From Sphingomonas_R sp036387535 (GTDB taxonomy: Bacteria > Pseudomonadota > Alphaproteobacteria > Sphingomonadales > Sphingomonadaceae), in contig NZ_DASVTO010000046.1 of NCBI RefSeq assembly GCF_036387535.1, positions 1-10,079 on the forward strand: a stretch of DNA of 10,079 nt, given 5' to 3'. The position numbers and the translations under genes were made by a program. The notes under the pieces were generated by a model. The model was not told where the DNA came from, ran no database searches, and worked only from the letters and a program-made list of their open reading frames with translations. Position 1 is the stretch's first letter. Each line of letters opens with the position of its first letter. This document shows positions 1-6,761 of this stretch, in pieces.

Positions 1-441
1 GCCGCTCGCCCCCGCCTGCCGCGGTCGAGCCCGCTGCGTAGCCGCCGGCCGCTCAAGATCGCGCATGTCATCAGCCTGGGCGGCCTGCCCGATCTGGAAC
101 GGACCGCCGCCACGCCCGAAAACGGCTGCGGCAGCGAGGTCGTCGCCAAGCTGATCGGCACCGATGGCGGTCATGCCCGGCGCGATCCCTATGCCGACAC
201 CTCCATCCCCCGCCTCCTGCCGCTGCATGTGCCGCAGGATCTGGTGAACGGGCGCGAGGACAAGATCATCCCCTATGTCTTCGCCACCGATTACACCGCG
301 CTCGCACAAGCCGCCGGCGACCGCGCGACCCTCCACACCGTCCCCCGCACCGGCCACGTCGAACTGGTCGCACCGGGCAGCGCCGCCTGGGACGAAGCGA
401 AGCGGCTGGTGCGGGCGGCGTTCGAGCAGACGCCGAACTAA
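1..441 (+). CDS. Alpha/beta hydrolase, C-terminal part (5' end outside window)
   Basis: The reading frame is open from the first base of the window to a TAA at 439-441, giving 146 residues of a protein whose start lies upstream. The segment fits the C-terminal half of an alpha/beta-hydrolase fold enzyme. HVISLGGLPDLE (residues 22-33) looks like a core strand and turn after the nucleophile elbow. VNGREDKIIP (82-91) carries a candidate catalytic Asp at 87, and RTGHVELVAP (116-125) carries the candidate catalytic His at 119, followed by the usual P-x-S-x-x-W segment. The serine elbow (GxSxG) would lie upstream and cannot be checked, so activity is unproven. Family members include esterases, lipases and peptidases; the substrate cannot be told from this part. 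No convincing terminator follows, and the next gene starts 120 bases later. Confidence 0.8.
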   Translation, partial: AARPRLPRSSPLRSRRPLKIAHVISLGGLPDLERTAATPENGCGSEVVAKLIGTDGGHARRDPYADTSIPRLLPLHVPQDLVNGREDKIIPYVFATDYTALAQAAGDRATLHTVPRTGHVELVAPGSAAWDEAKRLVRAAFEQTPN

Positions 442-505
442 TCGGGCCGTCGCCTCGTCCGTCCGCAATCCTTTTCCTTCAAATCCAGCAACGCCGTCAG
501 GCCGG

Positions 506-534
506 TTGACGCCAATTCCTACTTGGATGATGTT
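506..534 (+). promoter_or_regulatory. Possible promoter for the DUF4349-like lipoprotein gene
   Basis: TTGACG at 506-511 matches the -35 consensus at five of six bases. It is followed, 17 bases later, by GATGTT at 529-534, a weak -10 with three of six matches. This would start transcription near 541-544, leaving a leader of about 20 bases before the ATG at 562. The spacing is good but the -10 is poor, so this is a suggestion only. Confidence 0.3.
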
Positions 535-561
535 GATTGCATGTGGGTGGGAGGAATAGCG

Positions 562-1359
562 ATGCGCAAGCGGTCGATCGTTTTGGCGAGCCTGTGTCTG
601 GCGGCGTGCAGCAAGGCACCGGACGGCAGGGAAGCACCCGATATCGGCGGGAATGCCAGCGCGGGCGTGGCGTTCACCTACGGCTACGCGTTCGAACTCC
701 CCTCACGCGAAATCAGCGACTTGCAAGAAACGCACGCGCAGGCATGCGAGCATGCTGGCCTCGCCAATTGCCGGATCACCGGGCTGACGTACACCGTCGA
801 TCGCGATGGCCAGGCGTCCGCATCGCTTTCGGTCAAGGTCGCTGCCGGAATCGCGCGCCGCTTCGGGCGCGATGCCATATGGTCCGCCGATAAAATCGGT
901 GCCACCCTCGTCGGCGCAGAGATCACCGGAGAGGATATGCAGCCGGCGATCGCCGAGGCGCGGGCCGAGGAGCGAACCGCCGGAGCGGACGCCGCCGATT
1001 TGGAGCGACGCCTTCGCGATCCCCGACTGCCGGCCGCCGAGCGGCAAGGCCTCGAAGAACGAAGGGCCGCGCGCGCCGAGGCCGAACGATCCCAGGCTGC
1101 GGCTGCGCGCGCGCAGGCGGCGCGGCTGGCGGATACGCCGATGGCGTTCAGTTATCAGGCCGGCCGCGGCGTCGGCTTCGGCAATGCGCTGCGCGACAGC
1201 GCGGATGCGGCATTGTCCTCCACCCGCACGACATTGATCTGGGCGATCTGGCTGCTGGCGACGCTGGGGCCGCCCGGTATCGCGCTGCTGCTGATCTGGC
1301 TGGTCTGGCGGCGGTGGGGCCGCCAAAGGTGGGAACGATTGATCGGCCCTGCCGAATGA
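562..1359 (+). CDS. DUF4349-like lipoprotein with C-terminal membrane helix
   Basis: The product has 265 residues. It begins with a lipoprotein signal peptide: positive MRKR, a hydrophobic stretch, then a lipobox LAAC with the lipidated cysteine at residue 16. Residues 35-125 are a globular periplasmic part with the pattern H-x-x-x-C-x-x-x-G-x-x-x-C around 58-70. Residues 128-190 are rich in Ala, Glu and Arg and should form a coiled coil. A strong transmembrane helix lies at about 225-250 and ends in a basic tail (WRRWGRQRW). This order (lipidated N-terminus, domain, coiled coil, C-terminal helix) matches the DUF4349 family, whose function is unknown. The ATG at 562 was chosen because it gives a perfect signal peptide and follows GGGAGGA at 549-555; a TTG at 523 in the same frame would spoil the signal. 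The family call is from recollection of the pattern, not a search. Confidence 0.75.
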   Translation: MRKRSIVLASLCLAACSKAPDGREAPDIGGNASAGVAFTYGYAFELPSREISDLQETHAQACEHAGLANCRITGLTYTVDRDGQASASLSVKVAAGIARRFGRDAIWSADKIGATLVGAEITGEDMQPAIAEARAEERTAGADAADLERRLRDPRLPAAERQGLEERRAARAEAERSQAAAARAQAARLADTPMAFSYQAGRGVGFGNALRDSADAALSSTRTTLIWAIWLLATLGPPGIALLLIWLVWRRWGRQRWERLIGPAE

Positions 1360-1388
1360 TTGCACCCCCGGCACCCTTCGCCTATAGC
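1360..1388 (+). promoter_or_regulatory. Possible promoter for purC
   Basis: TTGCAC at 1360-1365 and TATAGC at 1383-1388 are spaced by exactly 17 bases and lie directly after the stop of the lipoprotein gene. Matches to the sigma-70 consensus are three of six and four of six. Transcription would begin near 1395 and yield a leader of roughly 78 bases containing the hairpins described at 1401-1458. The purC gene could also be read through from upstream. Confidence 0.3.
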
Positions 1389-1400
1389 CCGCGCCCATAC

Positions 1401-1458
1401 CGCCCCGGAGCCGCTGACCCGCGCCGCCGGGGCGCCTGTGTTTTGACGGGCGTTTTTT
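1401..1458 (+). promoter_or_regulatory. purC leader with two mutually exclusive hairpins and a T6 run
   Basis: CGCCCCGG at 1401-1408 can pair perfectly with CCGGGGCG at 1427-1434. A second, weaker stem pairs CGCCT at 1433-1437 with GGGCG at 1448-1452 and is followed at once by six T at 1453-1458; the Shine-Dalgarno AGGGG begins two bases later at 1460. The stems share bases 1433-1434, so they compete. This could be a terminator for the upstream gene, a leader attenuator for the purine genes, or chance in GC-rich DNA. The second stem is only five pairs, one of them G-T, with a ten-base loop. Confidence 0.3.
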
Positions 1459-1472
1459 CAGGGGATGTGCGC

Positions 1473-2252
1473 ATGGCTCGACGCCGTCAGATCTACGAAG
1501 GCAAGGCCAAGATCCTGTACGAGGGGCCGGAACCCGGCACGCTGATCCAGTATTTCAAGGACGACGCGACCGCCTTCAACGCGCAGAAAAAGGGCACGAT
1601 CAACGGCAAGGGCGTGCTGAACAACCGCATCAGCGAGCATGTCTTCACGCTTCTCGATCATATCGGCGTGCCGACCCATTTCATCCGCCGCCTGAACATG
1701 CGCGAGCAATTGATCCGCCAGGTCGAAATCGTGCCCATCGAAGTCGTGATCCGCAACGTCGCCGCCGGTTCGCTGTCCAAACGGCTGGGGATCGAGGAAG
1801 GCACGAAGCTGCCGCGCACGATCATCGAATATTATTACAAGGACGATGCGCTCGGCGATCCGATGATCACCGACGAACATATCGCCGCCTTCGGCTGGGC
1901 CAGCCAGGAGGAGATGCACGACATCGCCGACCTGGCGATCCGGGTGAACGACTTCCTGTGCGGGCTGTTCGCCGGCGTCGGCATCCGGCTGGTCGATTTC
2001 AAGCTGGAATTCGGCCGCATCTGGGACAACGACTACGGTCGCATCATCCTGGCGGACGAAATCAGCCCGGACGGCTGCCGGCTGTGGGACATGGAAACCA
2101 ACGACAAGATGGACAAGGACCGCTTCCGTCAGGATCTGGGGGGCGAAGCGGAAGCCTATCAGGAAGTCGCCCGCCGCCTGGGCCTGCTGCCAGAGGGAGA
2201 GGACGGCGCGGTGCTCGATCTCGACAGCCATCGCAAGCGGCGCGGCAAGTAA
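1473..2252 (+). CDS. purC: Phosphoribosylaminoimidazole-succinocarboxamide synthase (SAICAR synthetase)
   Basis: PurC joins CAIR and aspartate with ATP to make SAICAR in cytoplasmic de novo purine synthesis. The 259-residue product has the usual bacterial length and all the family landmarks: RRQIYEGKAK at residues 4-13 (nucleotide-binding N-terminus), the substrate-loop motif PIEVVIRNVAAGSLSKR at 88-104, EYYYKDDALGDPMI at 119-132, LVDFKLEFG at 173-181, and ADEISPDGCRLWD at 194-206 followed by DKMDKDRFRQDLG. No key residue appears altered. The start at 1473 is chosen because the product then begins MARRRQIYEGKAK as in other family members, and AGGGG at 1460-1464 sits eight bases upstream; the open frame further upstream overlaps the preceding gene and lacks family similarity. 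purS follows after 13 bases, so the three purine genes are almost certainly one operon. Confidence 0.97.
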   Translation: MARRRQIYEGKAKILYEGPEPGTLIQYFKDDATAFNAQKKGTINGKGVLNNRISEHVFTLLDHIGVPTHFIRRLNMREQLIRQVEIVPIEVVIRNVAAGSLSKRLGIEEGTKLPRTIIEYYYKDDALGDPMITDEHIAAFGWASQEEMHDIADLAIRVNDFLCGLFAGVGIRLVDFKLEFGRIWDNDYGRIILADEISPDGCRLWDMETNDKMDKDRFRQDLGGEAEAYQEVARRLGLLPEGEDGAVLDLDSHRKRRGK

Positions 2253-2265
2253 GGAGCGGACGGCC

Positions 2266-2496
2266 ATGAAGATCAAGGTTTTCGTGACCCTGAAACCCGG
2301 CGTGCTCGATCCGCAGGGCAAGGCGATCGAACACGCGCTCACCGGCCTGGGCTTCGGCGGGGTGGACAGCGTGCGCGCCGGCAAATTGATAGAGATGAAC
2401 GTGTCGGACGACACCACCGACGCCACGATCGACGCCATGTGCCGCCAGTTGCTGGCGAATACCGTGATCGAGAATTACCGGGTGGAGCGGGCGTGA
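2266..2496 (+). CDS. purS: Phosphoribosylformylglycinamidine synthase subunit PurS
   Basis: PurS is the small structural subunit of the three-part FGAR amidotransferase (PurS-PurQ-PurL), which converts FGAR to FGAM with glutamine and ATP; PurS bridges the glutaminase and synthetase and helps ammonia transfer. The 76-residue product has the family start MKIKVFVTLKPGVLDPQGKA and the conserved G-x-G-F-x-x-V-x-x-V-R-x-G-K core at about residues 28-41. It ends with the typical LLANTVIENYRVE segment. The Shine-Dalgarno AAGGAG at 2251-2256 overlaps the purC stop codon and lies nine bases from the ATG. The stop codon overlaps the purQ start by four bases (GTGA), which suggests translational coupling of the two partner subunits. 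Confidence 0.96.
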   Translation: MKIKVFVTLKPGVLDPQGKAIEHALTGLGFGGVDSVRAGKLIEMNVSDDTTDATIDAMCRQLLANTVIENYRVERA

Positions 2497-3158
2497 AGTC
2501 CGCAGTCATCGTCTTCCCCGGCTCCAATTGCGACCGCGACCTCGCGGTGGCGCTGGAGGCGGTGACCGGCACCGCGCCGACGATGGTCTGGCATGCCCAC
2601 ACGCAATTGCCCGAAGGATTGGGCTGCATCGCGGTGCCCGGTGGCTTTTCCTACGGCGATTATCTGCGCTCCGGCGCGATCGCCGCGCGATCACCGATCA
2701 TGCGCGCGGTCGTCGAAGCGGCGGGCGCCGGTGTGCCCGTGCTGGGCGTCTGCAACGGCTTTCAGGTGCTGACCGAAGCGGGGCTGCTGCCCGGCGCGCT
2801 GATGCGCAATGCGGGGTTGAACTTCGTCTGCCGCGACGTCGCGCTGACGGTCGGCGCCGCGCGCTCGCCGTTCACTGCGGGCTACCGCGCAGGCGACACG
2901 ATCACCGTGCCGGTCGCGCACCACGACGGCAATTATTTCGCCGACGCCGACACGCTGGACCGGCTGGAAGGCGAAGGGCAAGTCGCGTTCCGCTACGCCA
3001 ACCCGGTCAACGGCGCCGCGCGGGACATCGCTGGCATCGTCAACGCCCGCGGCAACGTGCTGGGCATGATGCCCCACCCGGAACGCCGCATCGCACCCGG
3101 CCACGGCGGAATAGACGGCCGCGCGCTGTTCGAAGGGCTGCTGGAAACGATCGCCTGA
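2493..3158 (+). CDS. purQ: Phosphoribosylformylglycinamidine synthase glutaminase subunit PurQ
   Basis: PurQ is the class I glutamine amidotransferase subunit of FGAR amidotransferase; it hydrolyses glutamine and passes ammonia to PurL. The 221-residue product starts with the family pattern KSAVIVFPGSNCDRD. It contains PGGFSYGDYLRSGAIA at residues 49-64, the nucleophile elbow VLGVCNGFQVL with catalytic Cys87, and MMPHPER with His195 and Glu197 completing the triad. The GTG start at 2493 is preferred over the frame's upstream extension into purS: it gives the conserved N-terminus, follows GGAG at 2483-2486, and overlaps the purS stop as GTGA. purL, the large synthetase subunit, is not downstream here and must lie elsewhere in the genome. 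Confidence 0.97.
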   Translation: MKSAVIVFPGSNCDRDLAVALEAVTGTAPTMVWHAHTQLPEGLGCIAVPGGFSYGDYLRSGAIAARSPIMRAVVEAAGAGVPVLGVCNGFQVLTEAGLLPGALMRNAGLNFVCRDVALTVGAARSPFTAGYRAGDTITVPVAHHDGNYFADADTLDRLEGEGQVAFRYANPVNGAARDIAGIVNARGNVLGMMPHPERRIAPGHGGIDGRALFEGLLETIA

Positions 3159-3189
3159 TACTGCGCGGCGCTTGAGCCTCGCAACCCAA

Positions 3190-3212
3190 GGCGGGCACCT
3201 GCCCCGCTGTTT
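3190..3212 (+). terminator. Weak terminator-like hairpin after purQ
   Basis: GCGGG at 3191-3195 pairs with CCCGC at 3203-3207 across a seven-base loop, with one further G-T pair outside, followed by TGTTT at 3208-3212. It lies 30 bases after the purQ stop, a sensible place to end the purine operon. The stem is short and the T run is interrupted, so termination here is uncertain. Confidence 0.3.
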
Positions 3213-3318
3213 GCCGACACGACCGGTCAGACAGCCGAATACTTGGGTGGTCACCTGCTCCGTGTACGATGCGCGGCGAGCGAACCGCAGCCCGCCGGGG
3301 TCGGCGAAGTTGCGCTAT

Positions 3319-3420
3319 ATTGGTATCCTTCAGACTGGATTGGTATGCAGCAAAACTGCACTGTTTCACGAAATTATCGCGGAAGTGAGTGCCTGTCCCT
3401 GGTGACGTTCCGATTGGTAT
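3319..3420 (+). promoter_or_regulatory. Three ATTGGTAT boxes, candidate regulator sites for the receptor gene
   Basis: The identical octamer ATTGGTAT occurs at 3319-3326, 3339-3346 and 3413-3420, all in the same orientation. The first two are 20 bases apart start to start, about two helical turns. The octamer equals one half of the palindrome ATTGGTATACCAAT, which resembles operators of FadR-type GntR regulators such as UxuR/ExuR. None of the three copies has a good matching second half. They could be direct half-sites for a regulator of the receptor gene; which regulator is unknown, and none is encoded in the window. Confidence 0.4.
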
Positions 3421-3540
3421 TGTCACGCACCCGGTAGCCGTGTCAGTTTCGAAGCCGGACGATGTCGTGAGATCATCGCCGATGCTGAAACATCTCGGAA
3501 CGCGGGGCGGGGGCGCCTCCCCTAATTCCCGGATGGGCAA

Positions 3541-3555
3541 GCAGGACTATCCTGC
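3541..3555 (+). promoter_or_regulatory. Perfect hairpin just upstream of the receptor's ribosome binding site
   Basis: GCAGGA at 3541-3546 pairs perfectly with TCCTGC at 3550-3555 around a three-base loop CTA. The Shine-Dalgarno sequence AAGGGG at 3559-3564 begins three bases after the stem. In RNA this short stem could affect ribosome access or message stability; in DNA it could be a compact operator. Function is inferred from position only. Confidence 0.35.
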
Positions 3556-3568
3556 AAGAAGGGGAAAG

Positions 3569-6500
3569 ATGATGATATCGTTGAAAAGTGTCTGGGCGAC
3601 CACGTGTTGTGTCGCGGCGCTGCTGGCGGTGCCGGCGGTTGCGCAAACGGAACCCGCCGCCCAGCCGGGCGCGCAAGATACTACCGCTGCATCGATCGGC
3701 GACCCTGTCGCGTCCGCCAAGCTCGCCGCGGCACAGGACAGCGACCCGGCGGCTGACCGATCGGACGACGTCGTCGTCACCGGCACCCGCATCGTCCGTC
3801 CGAACAACAAATCGGCGGCGCCGATCGCCACCACCACCGCCAGTGACATCGCCATCCAGGGTGCCACCACGATCGAGGACGTGCTCAACCGACTGCCGCA
3901 AGTGCAGGCGAACGCGGAGCAGAATTACGCCGATTCGGACACCGGGCGCCAGCGCATCAAGCTGCGCAGCTTGGGCTATGAGCGTACGCTGATGCTGGTC
4001 GACGGGTTGCGCATGGGCCTGGCGAACGGCGCGGACGTCGGCATCATTCCGACCGCATTGGTCGAGCGTATCGACGTGCTGAGCGGCGGCGCATCGTCGG
4101 TCTACGGGTCCGACGCCATCTCCGGGGTCGTCAACTATGTCCTGAAGAAGAATTTCGACGGGGTGAACCTGACGAGCAATTACAGCTTCTTCAACCATAA
4201 CAACCGGGCCAACGCAGTCACCGACGCGGCCGGGCGGGCTTTCTTGCCCGCGGATCGGGGGCTGACCAACGACGGCGCGCGCGTCAACGTCAACTTGGCG
4301 CTGGGCAAGAACCTGTTCGACGGACGGGTGAACATCACCGGATTCGTCAACTACAACCACTCCGACATCATTCCGCTGGCGGCGCGATCCTATTCGGCAT
4401 GCGAGGTCGCACAGCCGGTGAAGGACGGCCCGCTGGCCTGTACGCGGGCCAGCTTCACTCCGAACGGCACGATCATCCCGCAGGCGGGACCGAGCGCGAA
4501 TACGCAGTTCGTCAACAATCCCGATGGATCGCGCAGTTTCGTCCCCATCAACTCCGGCCCGAACACCGTCGCCAATCCCTTTGACGGATTCAGTTCCCAG
4601 CGTGAGTTTGAGCGGGTCAACACCGGCGGTTTCCTGACCGCCAAGCTGTCCGACGATATCGAGCTGTATTCGAGCGCGCTCTTCTACCGCGACAAGTCGC
4701 GTAATCCCCAACTCAACCGGACACTGAACTTCACCGCCTATGGTTCCCAGCCCTATCTGGTGAACTGCGACAATCCGTTCCTGTCAGCTTCGCAGGCGCA
4801 GACGCTGTGCGGGGCGCGCGCGGGAACATCGGACAACGCGCCGCTGGATATCCGCTATCGCTTCGATGGTTTGCCCCCCGCCGATCAGGAAATCTTAAAC
4901 CGCGGCTTCCGGGTGACGGCGGGACTGCGTGGGCGCGTGCTCGACGACGTCTGGAGCTATGACCTGGTCGGCATGTACGCTCGCAACAAGACGACGTTCC
5001 AGGGGCAGCCGATCCCGAATTTCGATCGGCTGCAGCGCGCGCTGCAGGTGGTGAACGTGGGCGGCGTGCCGACCTGCAAGCCGGTAAACGGCGTCAGCGA
5101 TCCGAATTGCGTGCCGTTCGACGCCTTTAGGGCCAACAACAACAACGCCGCGCTCAATGAGTATCTGTTCTACAACGTGTTCGGCTCCTCTATCTCGGTC
5201 CCAAGCCTGTGGCAGGGACTGGCGACGCTGTCTGCCGATCTGGGCCGGTACGGCATCACCTCGCCATGGGCCGGACAGGGCATCGCGGTCGCGTTCGGCA
5301 GTGAGTTTCGCGCAGAGAAATTCGTCCGAGCCTTTGACGAGATAGCCCGCCAAAACGGCAGTGGCGACGATGCGACGTTCACCCAGAATGTCTGGGAGGT
5401 AAATGCCGAGGCACAGGCACCCCTGATCGAGGATCGGCCGTGGACCAAGCTGCTCCAGGTCAATGCCGGCTACCGTCTGTCCAAGTATAATCGGCTTCCG
5501 GGCAAGTTCGACACGTGGAAGGTCGAGGGGCTGTGGGCGCCGATCGAGGACATCACGTTCCGCGGTGCGTACAACAAGGCGCAGCGCGCACCCGGCGTCA
5601 TCGAGGCGGATCAGGCCAGCCGGGTTTTCTACCAGACGGTCCCGGGGGTAAACGATCCTTGCGCATCGCAGGTCAACCCGCAGAACCCGAACGGCACGCT
5701 GCCGCCGACCGCCTCGCTGGAGCAGTGCCGCCGGACGGGCCTGCCCGACGCTCTCTACGGCAGCGCGACGCTGCGCTGCCCCGATCAGGGATGCACCGTC
5801 CGCAGCGGCGGTTTCGACCTGACGCCGGAGACGGCCTATACCACCACCTTCGGCGTTGTGCTGCGCCCACGCTTCCTGCCCGGCCTGACCGCGTCGGTTG
5901 ACCGGTTCGTCATCAACCTGAACGACTCGATAAACTTTTTTCAGACGACCGACTTTCTCAACGGCTGCATAGGCACGGGTATCAATTATTATTGCCGGGG
6001 CATCGTCCGCAACCCGGGAACGGGCACGTTGTCGAGCCCGATCACCAACGGCGCCAGGCCGGCTACCGGTTATCTCGCGTCCGGCACGAGCAACGGGTTC
6101 AAGTCGCAGTCGCATGGTTGGGATTTCCAGGGCCAGTATAATCTGGGGCTGGGCGGCGTTGGTGCGTTGAACCTGTCCTTCAACGGCTCGCTGGTAACGC
6201 GCGTGGGCTCGCAGGATTCGCCGGATGTCCCGCCGCGCAACTGCGTGGGCTATTACGGACCGGGCTGCGGCGAGAGCTTGCCCAAGTGGAAGCACGGCCT
6301 GCTCACCACTTGGATTTCCCCCGACAAGATCGCCAGCGTCTCGCTCAACTGGCGTCACATCGGCCCGATGACGATCTCGTACAATGCCGATCCCGCCACG
6401 GGTGTTCCGGTGACCCCGGCCGATCGCCGGACGACCTATGCCGGGGTGGACGCGTATAATTATATCGATCTGTCGACCAGCTTCGACATCGCCAAGCAGT

Positions 6501-6655
6501 TCACGTTCCGCTTGTCGGTGAACAATGTGTTCGACAAGGATCCGCCGCTGGTTCCCAACTCGCGCGGCGTGCTGGGCTTGCTCAGGAACAACACGATGTT
6601 CAACTACGATCTGCTTGGCCGGCAGGTGGTAGCGGGGGTCAACGTTCGGTTCTGA
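3569..6655 (+). CDS. TonB-dependent outer-membrane receptor
   Basis: This 1028-residue protein is an outer-membrane active transporter powered by TonB/ExbBD; its substrate cannot be read from sequence. A Sec signal peptide covers residues 1-25, with cleavage likely after AVA. A TonB-box-like and linker segment DDVVVTGTRI is at 66-75. The plug spans about 80-190, with SDIAIQGATTIEDVLNRLPQV, RTLMLVDGLRMG, VERIDVLSGGASSVYGSDAISGVVNYV. The remainder is the beta-barrel, ending in VNVRF with the terminal Phe favoured by the BAM machinery. All 14 cysteines of the mature protein fall in seven close pairs, likely disulfides in external loops. The start follows AAGGGG at 3559-3564; the adjacent in-frame ATG at 3572 has better spacing and is equally possible. 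The open frame reaches back to 3389, but that extension precedes the signal peptide and is rejected. It is transcribed alone and ends in a strong terminator. Confidence 0.95.
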   Translation: MMISLKSVWATTCCVAALLAVPAVAQTEPAAQPGAQDTTAASIGDPVASAKLAAAQDSDPAADRSDDVVVTGTRIVRPNNKSAAPIATTTASDIAIQGATTIEDVLNRLPQVQANAEQNYADSDTGRQRIKLRSLGYERTLMLVDGLRMGLANGADVGIIPTALVERIDVLSGGASSVYGSDAISGVVNYVLKKNFDGVNLTSNYSFFNHNNRANAVTDAAGRAFLPADRGLTNDGARVNVNLALGKNLFDGRVNITGFVNYNHSDIIPLAARSYSACEVAQPVKDGPLACTRASFTPNGTIIPQAGPSANTQFVNNPDGSRSFVPINSGPNTVANPFDGFSSQREFERVNTGGFLTAKLSDDIELYSSALFYRDKSRNPQLNRTLNFTAYGSQPYLVNCDNPFLSASQAQTLCGARAGTSDNAPLDIRYRFDGLPPADQEILNRGFRVTAGLRGRVLDDVWSYDLVGMYARNKTTFQGQPIPNFDRLQRALQVVNVGGVPTCKPVNGVSDPNCVPFDAFRANNNNAALNEYLFYNVFGSSISVPSLWQGLATLSADLGRYGITSPWAGQGIAVAFGSEFRAEKFVRAFDEIARQNGSGDDATFTQNVWEVNAEAQAPLIEDRPWTKLLQVNAGYRLSKYNRLPGKFDTWKVEGLWAPIEDITFRGAYNKAQRAPGVIEADQASRVFYQTVPGVNDPCASQVNPQNPNGTLPPTASLEQCRRTGLPDALYGSATLRCPDQGCTVRSGGFDLTPETAYTTTFGVVLRPRFLPGLTASVDRFVINLNDSINFFQTTDFLNGCIGTGINYYCRGIVRNPGTGTLSSPITNGARPATGYLASGTSNGFKSQSHGWDFQGQYNLGLGGVGALNLSFNGSLVTRVGSQDSPDVPPRNCVGYYGPGCGESLPKWKHGLLTTWISPDKIASVSLNWRHIGPMTISYNADPATGVPVTPADRRTTYAGVDAYNYIDLSTSFDIAKQFTFRLSVNNVFDKDPPLVPNSRGVLGLLRNNTMFNYDLLGRQVVAGVNVRF

Positions 6656-6671
6656 CAGCCTGAATAGCTAT

Positions 6672-6705
6672 GCGGGTCCGGCCGGCGACCGGGCCCGCCT
6701 TTTTT
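6672..6705 (+). terminator. Strong intrinsic terminator of the TonB-dependent receptor gene
   Basis: GCGGGTCCGG at 6672-6681 pairs with CCGGGCCCGC at 6689-6698 through ten pairs, one of them G-T, with a seven-base loop. A single C is followed by six T at 6700-6705. It starts 17 bases after the receptor stop codon and separates the receptor gene from the convergent transporter gene. Confidence 0.9.
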
Positions 6706-6761
6706 GTGAGCGTGCGATTTCGGCGCGCAGACCGCGGGTAACGTCTATCAGCGGTGCGCCG

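Larger units (their letters stand above)
3159..3568 (+). other. Intergenic region between purQ and the TonB-dependent receptor gene
   Basis: These 410 bases hold no reading frame I would call a gene; the open frames present are shadows or upstream extensions without family similarity. The first part carries a weak terminator-like hairpin (3190-3212). Around 3311-3385 the base composition drops clearly below the window average, as expected for a control region. Listed separately are three ATTGGTAT boxes and a 15-base palindrome just before the receptor's ribosome site. A small inverted repeat, TGCAG-CAAAA-CTGCA, lies at 3346-3360. GGTG-GT-CACC at 3246-3255 is another short palindrome. I could not place a convincing sigma-70 promoter, so the receptor's start of transcription remains unknown. 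Confidence 0.7.

Noticed and set aside
523..561. TTG start extending the lipoprotein by 13 residues
   Set aside because: The extension would push the lipoprotein signal away from the N-terminus, and the ATG at 562 has a good ribosome site.
1458..2438. Minus-strand open frame of 326 codons opposite purC and purS
   Set aside because: Shadow of two certain genes; low-complexity composition and no motif.
3346..3360. TGCAG-CAAAA-CTGCA hairpin as a terminator
   Set aside because: The stem has only five pairs and no T run follows; noted as a minor palindrome in the intergenic region.
3473..4711. Minus-strand open frame of 412 codons across the receptor start
   Set aside because: Antisense shadow of the signal peptide and plug coding region; no recognisable protein features.
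4895..6358. Long minus-strand open frame (487 codons) opposite the receptor gene
   Set aside because: It lies fully antisense to a clearly coding frame, is rich in Arg, Val and Gln as expected from the complement of GC-rich codons, and shows no domain pattern.
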